Origin: Halobacteriovoraceae bacterium
GTDB lineage: Bacteria > Bdellovibrionota > Bacteriovoracia > Bacteriovoracales > Bacteriovoracaceae
Length of the DNA: 36,040 bases
Assembly (NCBI GenBank): GCA_002715375.1
Contig: PAZA01000094.1
Location: forward strand, 1 to 36,040
Direction of reading: 5' to 3'
Shown: piece by piece, positions 8,154 to 16,807 of the stretch
Layout of the letters: every line of letters starts with the position of its first letter
Position numbering within the stretch: position 1 is the first letter of the stretch
Notes under the pieces: generated by a model
Database searches by the model: none
Seen by the model: the letters and a program-made list of their open reading frames with translations, nothing else
Told to the model about the DNA's origin: nothing
Translations under genes and position numbers: made by a program

Positions 8154-9101
8154 TTAACTTATTAGCTTCCAAATGACTCCGGCATAAACTAATAAGAAAA
8201 CTCCTCCACTAATGCGGAAAAAGTTCTTTTTAAGCGCCGCTAAAAAGAGCAAAAATAACGAAGCTCCTAAAAGAACAATAATCTCAAAGTTAAATGTCCT
8301 ATCAAAAACCATGGTATAGCCACCTAAACTGGCCAAAACAAAAGCAACATTAAAAATATTTGAGCCTATAATATTTCCCGTAATCAAATCTGCATCTTTC
8401 TTTTTCCAACAAGCAATTAAAGCCGTTATTAATTCTGGTAGAGAAGTTCCAAAGGCCACAAAAATTGCAGAAATAACATATTCTTTTATCCCCAAAAGGC
8501 GGCCTAGCTTTGAACCTGAAACAACGAGTAATTCTCCTCCACCGTATAGAAAAGCGAAACCCAATATTAATTTAACGACTACCATCGCGGGTAGCGGGCT
8601 TTTATCTGGGTCAGCTTCTTCCGAGATTTTATCTTTTTTCATTTGTCTATATGTTTTTCCCATATAGACAAAGAAAAATATTGCTAAGAGAGAAGAAGAG
8701 AGTGGTGTATAAGCTTCTCTGGTGAGAACAAAAATAAGAAGTAATGTAAGAACCAGGTGCCATATTGCCTGCTCTTTCATTTCAGGCTTAGACAAATGAA
8801 GCTCAGTTAAGAGTCCGGATACGCCCATAATCAAAAAAAGGTTCGCGATATTGGAACCAACGATATTGCCCAGAGCAATTTCTGGATGGCCTTCCCAACA
8901 AGAAATTTGGGAAACAAAAAGCTCTGGGAGAGAAGTTCCAAAGCCAACAATCACAAGACCAATAACAAGAGGAGAAAGACCAAAGTACTTTCCGACTTTC
9001 TCAGCGCCACTTAGCGCAAACTCTGCCCCAAAATAAAGAATCACGAGAGATAAGACCAAAAGTAGAAACTGAAATAAAACCATAGAATTAACTTCAATCA
9101 T
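8154..9101 (-). CDS. CaCA-family Na+/Ca2+ exchanger (YrbG-like)
   Basis: An inner-membrane cation/Ca2+ antiporter of 315 residues with about ten predicted helices in two inverted halves. The duplicated alpha-repeats are clear. GFGTSLPE (53-60) with GNIVGSNIANLF forms the first; AFGTSLPE (216-223) with GNIIGSNIFN forms the second. The conserved glutamates in GTSLPE bind the cations. An acidic cytoplasmic loop (about 155-170) separates the halves. The start is ATG 9101, preceded by AGAGG about 6 nt upstream. An alternative ATG is six codons in. The exact ion pair cannot be told from sequence. Confidence 0.87.
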   Translation of the reverse strand: MIEVNSMVLFQFLLLVLSLVILYFGAEFALSGAEKVGKYFGLSPLVIGLVIVGFGTSLPELFVSQISCWEGHPEIALGNIVGSNIANLFLIMGVSGLLTELHLSKPEMKEQAIWHLVLTLLLIFVLTREAYTPLSSSLLAIFFFVYMGKTYRQMKKDKISEEADPDKSPLPAMVVVKLILGFAFLYGGGELLVVSGSKLGRLLGIKEYVISAIFVAFGTSLPELITALIACWKKKDADLITGNIIGSNIFNVAFVLASLGGYTMVFDRTFNFEIIVLLGASLFLLFLAALKKNFFRISGGVFLLVYAGVIWKLIS

Positions 9102-9177
9102 GAATTCCTCTTTTAAGAGTAAGGATTTTTAAGTCATAATGGAGAATACTTAGCACGATAGCATCCAAAGGACCAAG

Positions 9178-9654
9178 ATGAAACATTTTGAAAAGATCGG
9201 TCTCAAAAGTTATAAACTCCTCTCCATTCTTTTTTGCGCGCTTGGAGATATTATTGTCCTTACTTACCTATGGCAAAAATTTTCAAATTTTAATAATATT
9301 AAGCCCCTTATCATGCTTAATCTTAAACTTTATAATTTATCGGAAAGGGATTTACCCCAAAGTTTTTTTAAAGAAATTCATCAAGTGATGATGAACACCC
9401 TTTCCATAACTTGTATTTTAATTGTCATTTTTCATGCAGTTATTTACTTCTTCTTTTATAGAGAAAAGAAATCTGCCTGGCTTTACGTCAAAATTCTCAC
9501 TTTACTAGGTGCCTTAGGGTCTCCTCTTTTAGCTCTCCCCCATATTCAACAACCTATCTCTCTTGGATTTTCTATTCTCTTGCTTTCTTTTCTCTATCTC
9601 TGGGTTTTTGTTGGCTTTTTTTCATTTGAAGCAAAAAGAGGAACGACAAACTGA
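9178..9654 (+). CDS. Four-helix membrane protein, unknown
   Basis: A 158-residue integral membrane protein. Helices are predicted at about 14-34, 70-92, 100-118 and 128-150. A soluble loop of about 35 residues lies between helices 1 and 2. The start ATG follows AAAGGA with good spacing. I recognise no family. It is divergent from the exchanger gene (76 bp apart), and its last 61 bp overlap the 3' end of the convergent DUF429-like gene. Confidence 0.7.
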   Translation: MKHFEKIGLKSYKLLSILFCALGDIIVLTYLWQKFSNFNNIKPLIMLNLKLYNLSERDLPQSFFKEIHQVMMNTLSITCILIVIFHAVIYFFFYREKKSAWLYVKILTLLGALGSPLLALPHIQQPISLGFSILLLSFLYLWVFVGFFSFEAKRGTTN

Positions 9655-10571
9655 CTTTTTTCAGAAAAAGCCCATTCTGGAAGAGGCATAGTTTTTTCCA
9701 TTTGAATTCTTTGCCCAATAATGGCCAGGATAAAGGAGTTGAAGGCCCTGGGGAAATGAAGAAGTGCTTCTAAATCAGATTCGTAGATAAATACATTGAG
9801 TTTCTTCTCAATTTTTTTGATCACTTTATATCTATAATCCGCACCTTCTTTAAAATCACTAAGACCTTTAACTTCTCTCTTTGTCAGAATCTTGGCCTTT
9901 AATAACTCAAGAAGTGCCAACTGAACATTACCTTCAAAAAGCAAAAGTTCTTTAGGGAAATGCCTCTTAAGATAATTAAACCTAGAAAGAATCATAAGAG
10001 AAGCTGTTCCAAATGAATCAAACGAAGTGTTAAAAAGTTCCATTTGTTGATCATAGTACTGAGTCCAAACCCAGAAATCTAAAGGCCTATTCCAATAAGG
10101 TAAAATCCCTTTTTTTATCCTTCTTTTAAAAGCTCTTGATAAAATATGTTCATCTGTTTTTATATTTAGAATATTTTTTGAGGGATCTACTGACTCCGCT
10201 TCATTACGAGCGGCTTCATAACGCTTTGGATTTTTTGCCTTCATTTCCTGGTCTTTTAAAAGCAACACATCCATTTTTTTTCTAGTTCTATCAATACCCT
10301 CCACAGGACAACGAGATAACCCCGGACAATCAAGGTTACAACCATAGCAAGGAGGAAGTGTTAAAGGAAAATCAAGGACAAGTTTTTTAAGGGCAAAATC
10401 CTTGACCCATTTTCTTATAATATCATCCTCATCTTCTTGATGTTCTTTGACCTGTAGGAGTGAATTAAGAAACCATCTTTCTTTATTTGGAAAATATTCC
10501 AAGAGGCAAAAAAAGAAGTTATCTTTTCTTCCCCCTTTCATGCTCATTCCAGCAATATTTTTTTTTTCCAT
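9594..10571 (-). CDS. Unknown protein, possibly DUF429-like (RNase H fold)
   Basis: A 325-residue soluble protein. The N-terminal NIAGMSMKGGRKDNFF and KKLVLDFPLTLP (about 62-73) resemble the first strand and the 'DxPxGLP' strand of DUF429 proteins, predicted to be RNase H-like. This assignment is tentative. Directly after it is a tight cysteine cluster C75-x2-C78-x3-C82-x5-C88, which could bind a metal or Fe-S cluster. The rest is helical with no motif I know. The start is ATG 10571 with a weak AAGGGC 8 nt upstream; ATG 10547 is an alternative. It lies 29 bp after the GHMP kinase gene on the same strand, so the two probably share a transcript. Confidence 0.6.
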   Translation of the reverse strand: MEKKNIAGMSMKGGRKDNFFFCLLEYFPNKERWFLNSLLQVKEHQEDEDDIIRKWVKDFALKKLVLDFPLTLPPCYGCNLDCPGLSRCPVEGIDRTRKKMDVLLLKDQEMKAKNPKRYEAARNEAESVDPSKNILNIKTDEHILSRAFKRRIKKGILPYWNRPLDFWVWTQYYDQQMELFNTSFDSFGTASLMILSRFNYLKRHFPKELLLFEGNVQLALLELLKAKILTKREVKGLSDFKEGADYRYKVIKKIEKKLNVFIYESDLEALLHFPRAFNSFILAIIGQRIQMEKTMPLPEWAFSEKSQFVVPLFASNEKKPTKTQR

Positions 10572-10600
10572 TAATTAAGCCCTTATTAACGAAATCAATT

Positions 10601-11716
10601 TTACTGAATAGGATCCAAAACTTTTAGAGGTAAGACCTTCATTTTGGTTTCTGATTGAATTTTAGTTTGGATAAAAGGCTTATCCTCTGGATTGTGAATG
10701 AGAAGAAAACAACCACCTCCGCCAGCGCCACAAACTTTCATACCAAGATGGGGCAACTCTTTTTTCAATTCATTAAATAATAACCTCATCGAAGGGGTCA
10801 CAATATCTGGAAAAAGCTTTTCCCTCACTTCTCCTTCTTTTGCAATCAAATCAAATAAATTGTTAAATTTCTTCAACCTCAAATTTTCATAGGCCTTGAA
10901 GCTCAGATGAGCTATTTCTTCCAGGCCCTCTCTTATTTTGGGGTCTTTATCAAAAAACCTTTTAATGACCTCCCAATTATTCAGACCTGAAAACCGGGTC
11001 TCTTCGCTACTGATCAAAGACAATCGTCCTTCTAAAATTTGTGCCAACTCCCTTGAAAACAGTTGTTCAACTTTAATTCCGTCCATTTGGGGAATTAAAG
11101 CCAAAACCCCTCCGTAAAGGGCCGGGTAATAATCTTGGTAACCAGTTGGCCCACAATCCAAACTCTTGGCCTCAATATTACCCACTATTTCTATGACCTT
11201 TTCCTCAGAAATATTTTGTCCCAGGTAAGCTGAAACTGCTTTATAAAAAGTCACACCCATTGCAGAAGACCCTCCAAGACCTGCTCCTGGAGGAGAGCCT
11301 GAAGAGAGGTGAATTGAAATCCCCTTTGAAACTTTCAGATGAAAAAGAATCCTAACCAAGAAAGTAAGAGGGCCAAAGAAATTTTGGTCAATATTTTCTT
11401 GAGTAAAATCATGAGAACGGAAAAATTTGATGGAGTGATAATCCTTAGAATGAATTTCAATTCCATCTTCTCCATTTTCCATGAATTTCAATGGTAAAAT
11501 CTCAACTTTTGCTTTTAATGATGTTGCCAGGTTAAGAGTCATGGCCTTTTTCAGAATAAGGTTTATGGGTGCTATATCGAGAGTCCCACCTAAAAGATCC
11601 ACCCTTACACTTCCTTCAACAGAGATCAAAGCCAACTCCTTATTTAAATTATAAATATCATTTTGAACCCAAAAGCTATTGTCATGTCTAAACAAGGCTC
11701 CGTCTAGGGCCTGCAC
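10601..11716 (-). CDS. GHMP-family sugar (or related) kinase
   Basis: A small-molecule kinase of 371 residues. Motif 1 is VRVDLLGGTLD, motif 2 is the ATP-binding GSPPGAGLGGSSAMG and motif 3 is CGAGGGGCFLL near the C-terminus. The LGGTLD and AGGGGC forms are closer to the heptose-phosphate/fucose kinase branch than to mevalonate kinase, but the substrate is not determined. The listed start is GTG 11716, with no clear Shine-Dalgarno site. A TTG eight codons later is an alternative, and a stop upstream limits extension. It heads a two-gene cluster with the DUF429-like gene. Confidence 0.8.
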   Translation of the reverse strand: MQALDGALFRHDNSFWVQNDIYNLNKELALISVEGSVRVDLLGGTLDIAPINLILKKAMTLNLATSLKAKVEILPLKFMENGEDGIEIHSKDYHSIKFFRSHDFTQENIDQNFFGPLTFLVRILFHLKVSKGISIHLSSGSPPGAGLGGSSAMGVTFYKAVSAYLGQNISEEKVIEIVGNIEAKSLDCGPTGYQDYYPALYGGVLALIPQMDGIKVEQLFSRELAQILEGRLSLISSEETRFSGLNNWEVIKRFFDKDPKIREGLEEIAHLSFKAYENLRLKKFNNLFDLIAKEGEVREKLFPDIVTPSMRLLFNELKKELPHLGMKVCGAGGGGCFLLIHNPEDKPFIQTKIQSETKMKVLPLKVLDPIQ

Positions 11717-11831
11717 ATTGAAGGAAAAAAACCACTAAAGAAGACACTACATAAAAGCTTTGCAAAAATCACAAATCAAATGATTATTAAGAAATGAACT
11801 GCCAATGATAATAAAAGGAAATGCTTTTTTA

Positions 11832-12356
11832 TCAGTTCGACTCAGGGTTATAAACCCCGATATAAGGGAGTTCTCTGTACTTTCCACCAAGATCTAGACC
11901 GTAACCAATGACAAATTTATCCTCAATCTCAAAAGCCAGGTAATCTATGTCAATTTCATGCTCTCTCCGAGCTGGTTTACTAAGAAGACTCGCGATCTTA
12001 ACAGATTTTGGATTCCTTTTTCCTACCATCTCTAGAATTTTTTTGAATGTATGGCCTGTATCCACAATATCTTCAACAAAAAGAACATGCTTTCCTTCAA
12101 TATCTGTTTTTATATCAAGAAGAATTTTAACATCTCCAGAAGTTGTGGTTCCTTCACCATAGGAAGCAGCCGCCATAAACTCTGTAATTACTGGAAACTT
12201 AAGGACTCTCACTAAGTCAGCACAAAACATAAAAGAACCGTTAAGGACGCCAACTACGATGACTTCCTCTCCTTTATAATCCCTTGAAATTTCCTCTCCA
12301 AGCTCTTTAATTCTTTTTTGAATTTGATCCTCAGAAATAAAAACATCGATCGACAT
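11832..12356 (-). CDS. hpt: Hypoxanthine phosphoribosyltransferase
   Basis: This enzyme converts hypoxanthine or guanine plus PRPP into IMP or GMP (purine salvage, cytosol). The 174-residue protein has the PRPP-binding motif VLFVEDIVDTGHT (91-103) with acidic E95/D96. It also has the flexible-loop AAASYGEGT around 62-70 and a C-terminal DLGGKYRELPYIG. ATG 12356 follows GGGGAG with a 7-nt spacer. tdk lies directly upstream on the same strand, so purine and thymidine salvage genes are neighbours. Confidence 0.93.
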   Translation of the reverse strand: MSIDVFISEDQIQKRIKELGEEISRDYKGEEVIVVGVLNGSFMFCADLVRVLKFPVITEFMAAASYGEGTTTSGDVKILLDIKTDIEGKHVLFVEDIVDTGHTFKKILEMVGKRNPKSVKIASLLSKPARREHEIDIDYLAFEIEDKFVIGYGLDLGGKYRELPYIGVYNPESN

Positions 12357-12475
12357 GTAAAGACTCCCCTAAGCTGATAACGCAAAATTTTGGACTGGAT
12401 CTACCAATTTCACTGATGAAAACAGGTATATAACTATTTTAGAAAAGTTTTGCACTAGAAAAGTCAAAAAAAGGT

Positions 12476-13123
12476 TTAAGTTGCTCTCATTTGAGGCATT
12501 TTTTCAGCCTGATGCCCATAAGCACTAGACTCAAGAAGCATTTCCTCTTCATCACAATAGTCAAAGTGAGTCCGGCACCTAGCTTCATAGATATCTGAAT
12601 GGCCTACAACAACTTGACCTTTCTTGGAAGTGTCCACTCTAACGCTCTTAGTCGCTGGAGCACCGCAGACCGTGCAAACCGCTTGGACCTTATCCACAGA
12701 ATCAGATATGGCCAAAAGGTCTGGAATAGAGCCGAAAGGTCTTCCATTAGAGTCTTGATCCAAGCCAGCACAAATCACACGACAACCCCTTCGGGCCAAC
12801 TTTGAAACAACCTTGATAATCATTTCATCGAAAAATTGAATCTCATCAATCGCCACAACTCTTGTCGAGTCATAAACCTTATTGAGAATTTCAAGGGAGT
12901 TTTTAACAGGAACGGCTTCTATAGACTGAGCTGAATGACTTACAACATCGGATTGATGAAACCTATCATCTATTGAAGGCTTAAAAATTTGAACTTTTTG
13001 TCTAGCTATTTGAGACCGCCTGACCCTACGAATTAGTTCCTCTGTCTTTCCAGAAAACATTGGACCACAAACGACTTCGATGCTTCCCGCAAAAAACGGA
13101 CCTCCAAAAGAAATTCCAGACAC
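12476..13123 (-). CDS. tdk: Thymidine kinase (type II)
   Basis: This enzyme phosphorylates thymidine to dTMP with ATP. In 215 residues I see the P-loop GPMFSGKT (20-27), the Walker B AIDEIQFF (D93/E94), and the zinc ligands C150, C153, C183 and H186, all typical of bacterial/cytosolic TK1-type enzymes. The start is GTG at 13123, because GGAGGAG lies 7 nt upstream; the ATG inside that spacer is out of frame. Thymidine salvage fits an organism that recycles DNA from other cells, but the gene is also common in free-living bacteria. Confidence 0.94.
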   Translation of the reverse strand: MSGISFGGPFFAGSIEVVCGPMFSGKTEELIRRVRRSQIARQKVQIFKPSIDDRFHQSDVVSHSAQSIEAVPVKNSLEILNKVYDSTRVVAIDEIQFFDEMIIKVVSKLARRGCRVICAGLDQDSNGRPFGSIPDLLAISDSVDKVQAVCTVCGAPATKSVRVDTSKKGQVVVGHSDIYEARCRTHFDYCDEEEMLLESSAYGHQAEKMPQMRAT

Positions 13124-13150
13124 TTTTCATCTCCTCCAAAACTAAAAAAA

Positions 13151-13190
13151 AATTCATGTGAATTATTCCAATAGTGAGGGAGTTTGTCCA
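13151..13190 (-). promoter_or_regulatory. tdk promoter with overlapping inverted repeat
   Basis: On the minus strand: TGGACA (13190-13185), a 17-bp spacer, then AATAAT (13167-13162) with an extended TGG before it. The predicted start is near 13155. An inverted repeat AATTCA-TG-TGAATT (13151-13164) covers the end of the -10 and the start site, where a repressor could bind. Confidence 0.55.
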
Positions 13191-13260
13191 TCAAAGCTGC
13201 GGAGAGCTTTTTTATTTTTCCATTATTTTCAGTAACTTACATAACAAACTCTCTAAAAAG

Positions 13261-13938
13261 TTAGAAAGACTGAATAAAGGCAACAAAAAGAGAAGTGAAA
13301 AAAACAACCGAAGCAAAAAGCAAAATTATAGGGGATAAAATGACGAGAAAACTTTGCAAATTCCCAAGCTTCATATTTTCTTTGAGACCAACAAAAATAT
13401 AAAAAATAAAGGAAAGCTTTTGAATAAATTCACCCATTATAGGTATCGCTAAAAAAGCATAAGTGCTTAGAGAAGTCGTCATTATGTCGTTTGCCACTTC
13501 TGAAGACTCTTCTTCTTTATCGTAAAGAATGCCAAAAAATATAATCAGATAACTCCAAACCTTTACATAAACCAAAGTGAGAAGAGGAAAAATAACGACA
13601 CTTCCAATTTCATAAATAAGAATGTACTTTTTGCCAGAAAATCCTACTCCTGCTCCCCAACCCAAATAGGTCATCAGATATTTTCCAAGCCAAAGGCCCA
13701 AATAAGAATAAAGGGCCTGAAGAATAACAAACCCCCAAGAAATGCTTAGGGACTCGAAAAAGTTTAAACGAAACATGTCGCCTAAAGCCTTCGGGTCTGT
13801 CTCTCCGTCATCTGCAATCCGAAGTTTCTGACTATAGCCAGATTGATTTTTTACTTTTTCTCTAACTTCCCTCAAATATTTATTGAACTTAATGGGGTGA
13901 AGCAGGGCCTGAAAATAGTTATAAAAGACAACTCTCAT
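13261..13938 (-). CDS. Multi-helix membrane protein (Yip1-like?), last gene of gld operon
   Basis: A 225-residue inner-membrane protein. A soluble N-terminus of about 60 residues has an acidic patch ADDGETDPKALGDMF. About five hydrophobic segments follow, around 68-90, 108-135, 155-172, 178-195 and 203-222. The general pattern resembles Yip1-domain proteins, but I see no decisive motif. It lies 10 bp after the DUF4340 gene in the GldA/F/G-type operon, which suggests it belongs to the same exporter. No terminator is visible after it. Confidence 0.65.
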   Translation of the reverse strand: MRVVFYNYFQALLHPIKFNKYLREVREKVKNQSGYSQKLRIADDGETDPKALGDMFRLNFFESLSISWGFVILQALYSYLGLWLGKYLMTYLGWGAGVGFSGKKYILIYEIGSVVIFPLLTLVYVKVWSYLIIFFGILYDKEEESSEVANDIMTTSLSTYAFLAIPIMGEFIQKLSFIFYIFVGLKENMKLGNLQSFLVILSPIILLFASVVFFTSLFVAFIQSF

Positions 13939-13948
13939 AATTAAACAA

Positions 13949-15262
13949 CTACCTTTGACTTAAAATGAACCTTTCCATTTTGCTTTGAAGAAAGTTCTTG
14001 CCATTAATCCAATAATGATAAAAAACGCCTGTTTTATCATTAAAAAAAACTAACTCTTCTTTGGTTTTAAAAATCTCAAAAGAGAATTCACTTCTCTTGA
14101 ATTGAAATGATGCTTCAACTTTAGAAGGCCTTCTTTTAGATACCTTGTAAGGTCTTCTTTTTAAAAAAGAGAGGATAGCGTTTTCAGGTTTTTTTTCTAA
14201 AAACTTTTTCGGAGCATCCTTACCAAAAGATCTGCTTTTTTGAACGATATGCTCCTCTTTTAAAGATTTTTTTCTAAGAGGATGAAGTTGCCAAAAGTCT
14301 TGAACAGAAACGATAAAAGGCAATAAGTTTTTTTGATCAATTTTGTACAACAAAGACCGTTCAGGCCTAAAAATAAAAAAGCTTTTTTCATTTCCATACT
14401 TTCCAAATAGCTCTAGCTTAAAAGTATCCTTCCCTCTTGAAGAAAAAGTCATTGTCACTAGTTTTTTTGAAAGCTTTTTCCTTTCCCAGTTTTCAATAAT
14501 AGAGGTGGCCTTTAACTTTATTAAATCATTTTTAAAAGCATTGAATTTAGCTTTAGCATAAGACAATCCTTCAAAATGGGCAGGAGTTGTAGAGTTTTTA
14601 CTTAAATCTAGAGAAAACTTCTCTCCTCCAACTCCCTCAAAGTGAATCTTGTTGATTTTTGAAAAGCGTCCAATTATTTTTTTGTTAATAAAATATTTTT
14701 CATTAAGTTCTAAGATATTGGAGAGGCGATTATAACGCTTGGAAGAGTTTTCATAATTTTCTTTTTGATAAAGGGCCTTAAAATCAGAAACATCTTTAGC
14801 AATTCCCCAAAGACTCTTCTTTCCAGTATCAATTTTAAAATAGAAAGATTGTGAATAAGATAATTTTTGTCCCAAACTAAAAACCATTCTTTTATTTTTA
14901 AATTTAAAAGTAATTTTCTTTTCTTTATCTGGAAAAAAGAATTTCTTATTTTTACTTAGATCCTTTTCAGTTATTGGGAGCATTTTTTCGACTCTCAAAC
15001 CGGATAAAGTATTTAAAACCTTTAAAACTTTATCCTGAGAAATAGGAATATTTTTTTTTATCTTAAACTGCCCGTTTTTCCCTTTAAAAAAGTCAGTTCC
15101 GTTCAAATGAAAGCCTAGAAAATCTCCATATACCTTTTCATTGAATAGAATTTCACGACGATCTTTTTCGTCATACTTTTCCCTTTCTTTCAACTCCTGA
15201 AAGAAGTAGGTGAATGTCAAAAGACAGGTTAAAATCAAAAAATAAATTGCATTCGTTTTCAC
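13949..15262 (-). CDS. DUF4340-type protein of the Gld-like exporter operon
   Basis: A 437-residue protein anchored by one N-terminal helix (about 5-21), with a large Lys/Phe-rich periplasmic domain. Stretches such as FKGKNGQFKI, KVLNTLSGLRVEKML and FSLGQKLSYSQSFYFKID fit DUF4340. That family is regularly encoded after GldG-like ABC-auxiliary proteins. It starts with GTG 15262, overlapping the gldG-like stop by 4 nt, so translation is coupled. Function unknown; probably a periplasmic part of the exporter. Confidence 0.75.
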   Translation of the reverse strand: MKTNAIYFLILTCLLTFTYFFQELKEREKYDEKDRREILFNEKVYGDFLGFHLNGTDFFKGKNGQFKIKKNIPISQDKVLKVLNTLSGLRVEKMLPITEKDLSKNKKFFFPDKEKKITFKFKNKRMVFSLGQKLSYSQSFYFKIDTGKKSLWGIAKDVSDFKALYQKENYENSSKRYNRLSNILELNEKYFINKKIIGRFSKINKIHFEGVGGEKFSLDLSKNSTTPAHFEGLSYAKAKFNAFKNDLIKLKATSIIENWERKKLSKKLVTMTFSSRGKDTFKLELFGKYGNEKSFFIFRPERSLLYKIDQKNLLPFIVSVQDFWQLHPLRKKSLKEEHIVQKSRSFGKDAPKKFLEKKPENAILSFLKRRPYKVSKRRPSKVEASFQFKRSEFSFEIFKTKEELVFFNDKTGVFYHYWINGKNFLQSKMERFILSQR

Positions 15263-16806
15263 GACCTAACACTTCTCCTATAAATAAATAATGCTATAGA
15301 AAACATCATAAGAGGAACAAAAAGAACCGAAAAATAAAAAATAACTCCTAACTGAGGGGAGCTTATAAAGACCGGTGCATCTTTAATTTTTGGAACTGTA
15401 AAACTAAGAGTTTTTTCTCCCTTGTGAAGCCATGATATCCCTCTTAAGAAAAATGTAAAATTTTGACCAAAATTTGCGTAACCATTTACAACAAAAGATG
15501 TATTTCCAAAGGCATATATTTTGGTTTGCTTTTTTAAGTTTTCACTTTCCCATGCCCCCACAACACTTATTGGACCTGGTTTATCAACACCAGAATTGTA
15601 GGTAACTCGACCTGAGTTAACTTCTTCCTTTGTTTTTTCGGCCCAGCTTGCTGGAATATTTGTTGTCTTAACTGGAAAGTGATATTTTCCCCCGTTGTTT
15701 ATTCCCTTTTCTATAGAGGAAACGAGAGGAAAAAAGAGAGGCCCTTTAAAGTTCTTTGTTAGGGGATCATTTTTAGGAAACTTCTTGATCAAAGGTATGG
15801 ATCCTTTTGACCCAGCGTAATTATTCAAGCTATCGACAACCAGATCATTATTTATCTTTAGGCCCCACTTATTAATAAGGTTTCTCAAATTTTTTAGTTT
15901 ATCTGTTTTTCCAAAATCAGGATCCAATCCAATAAGAAGTTTTCCTCCCCTCTTTAAAAATAAGTCAAGTGTCTTAAGCTCATTTTCATGGAAACCTTCT
16001 CGTGGTCCCCAAATAATGAGTGAGTCAACCTTTTCAGGAATTTCTTCCACACTCGCCAGATGAATAGGTCTTACCTGGAAAAGAGACTTTTCCAGTAACT
16101 TTATCAAATGGCTGACTCCATCCTTCCCTCTTTCAAATGGATCCGCTTCTTGATGCCCCATGCTGTAATAAATAAGAGGGTCCTTTTTTCTCATAACAGT
16201 CACGAGGGCATTTGTTACGGCTGCTTCACTTGAAGAAAAGATTCTTTTTTCTCTAAAGCCATTTTTGAATAAAATCATTGGAATTTTTGATACATGAAAC
16301 TTTTTAATGAGGTCTGGTCTTAGTTCAGCATCAATATAAGTTATATTAAACCCTGATTTTTCCAATTTATATAAATTAAAAAGGGCCTCTATCGCCCCCT
16401 TATTTTGCTTTCGGCTAAAAACAAATATTTTTGGCATTATCTCTAATTTGTCTAAAACACTTACCGTCTCCGGAGAAAGGGAATTCTGCTTATATTTAGT
16501 TAAGTCCCATCCTTTAGGGTTCTTGTAGAAAAGATGATTAATGACACAAAGGATACAAAAAATTAAAAAAGAACTTCCAAGAACCTCTGATACCTTCTTA
16601 AACTTTTTAGAAGTATATATTTTCTCAAACCGCTCTTTTTCTTTGATAATTAAAAGAAGAGAAAAACATAAATTAAAAAAAGTTACTGAAAGATTCAGTG
16701 TTAACTCATTCGGAATTGATATCCATAAAGCAAGAATAGCAAGATAAATAATAAGGTTTGAAAACATAAGAGTATAAAAAATCCAATTTTTATTTGATTC
16801 TCTCAT
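15259..16806 (-). CDS. GldG-like ABC-transporter auxiliary protein
   Basis: A 515-residue membrane protein. Three helices lie near the N-terminus (about 11-30, 36-52, 73-92). A large periplasmic domain (about 100-480) begins DLTKYKQNSLSPET, contains YYSMGHQE and ends in a run of exporter-type beta/alpha motifs (LLIGLDPDFG). A C-terminal helix lies at about 485-508. This is the ABC_transp_aux/GldG arrangement; GldG acts with GldA and GldF in an ABC exporter linked to gliding motility. ATG 16806 follows AGGAGG with 7-nt spacing. It begins 1 nt after the gldF-like stop and overlaps the DUF4340 gene by 4 nt. Confidence 0.83.
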   Translation of the reverse strand: MRESNKNWIFYTLMFSNLIIYLAILALWISIPNELTLNLSVTFFNLCFSLLLIIKEKERFEKIYTSKKFKKVSEVLGSSFLIFCILCVINHLFYKNPKGWDLTKYKQNSLSPETVSVLDKLEIMPKIFVFSRKQNKGAIEALFNLYKLEKSGFNITYIDAELRPDLIKKFHVSKIPMILFKNGFREKRIFSSSEAAVTNALVTVMRKKDPLIYYSMGHQEADPFERGKDGVSHLIKLLEKSLFQVRPIHLASVEEIPEKVDSLIIWGPREGFHENELKTLDLFLKRGGKLLIGLDPDFGKTDKLKNLRNLINKWGLKINNDLVVDSLNNYAGSKGSIPLIKKFPKNDPLTKNFKGPLFFPLVSSIEKGINNGGKYHFPVKTTNIPASWAEKTKEEVNSGRVTYNSGVDKPGPISVVGAWESENLKKQTKIYAFGNTSFVVNGYANFGQNFTFFLRGISWLHKGEKTLSFTVPKIKDAPVFISSPQLGVIFYFSVLFVPLMMFSIALFIYRRSVRS

Positions 16807-16807
16807 C

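Noticed and set aside
12438-12467. Possible hpt promoter, minus strand TTGACT with TCTAAA 18 bp downstream
   Set aside because: The -10 is a poor match and the sequence is AT-rich; hpt may be transcribed with tdk. Not listed as a feature.
13193-13217. Hairpin AAAGCT-GCGGAG-AGCTTT followed by T-rich sequence on the plus strand
   Set aside because: It looks like a plus-strand terminator, but no plus-strand gene ends here. It lies upstream of the minus-strand tdk promoter, so it is probably chance or part of an antisense unit.
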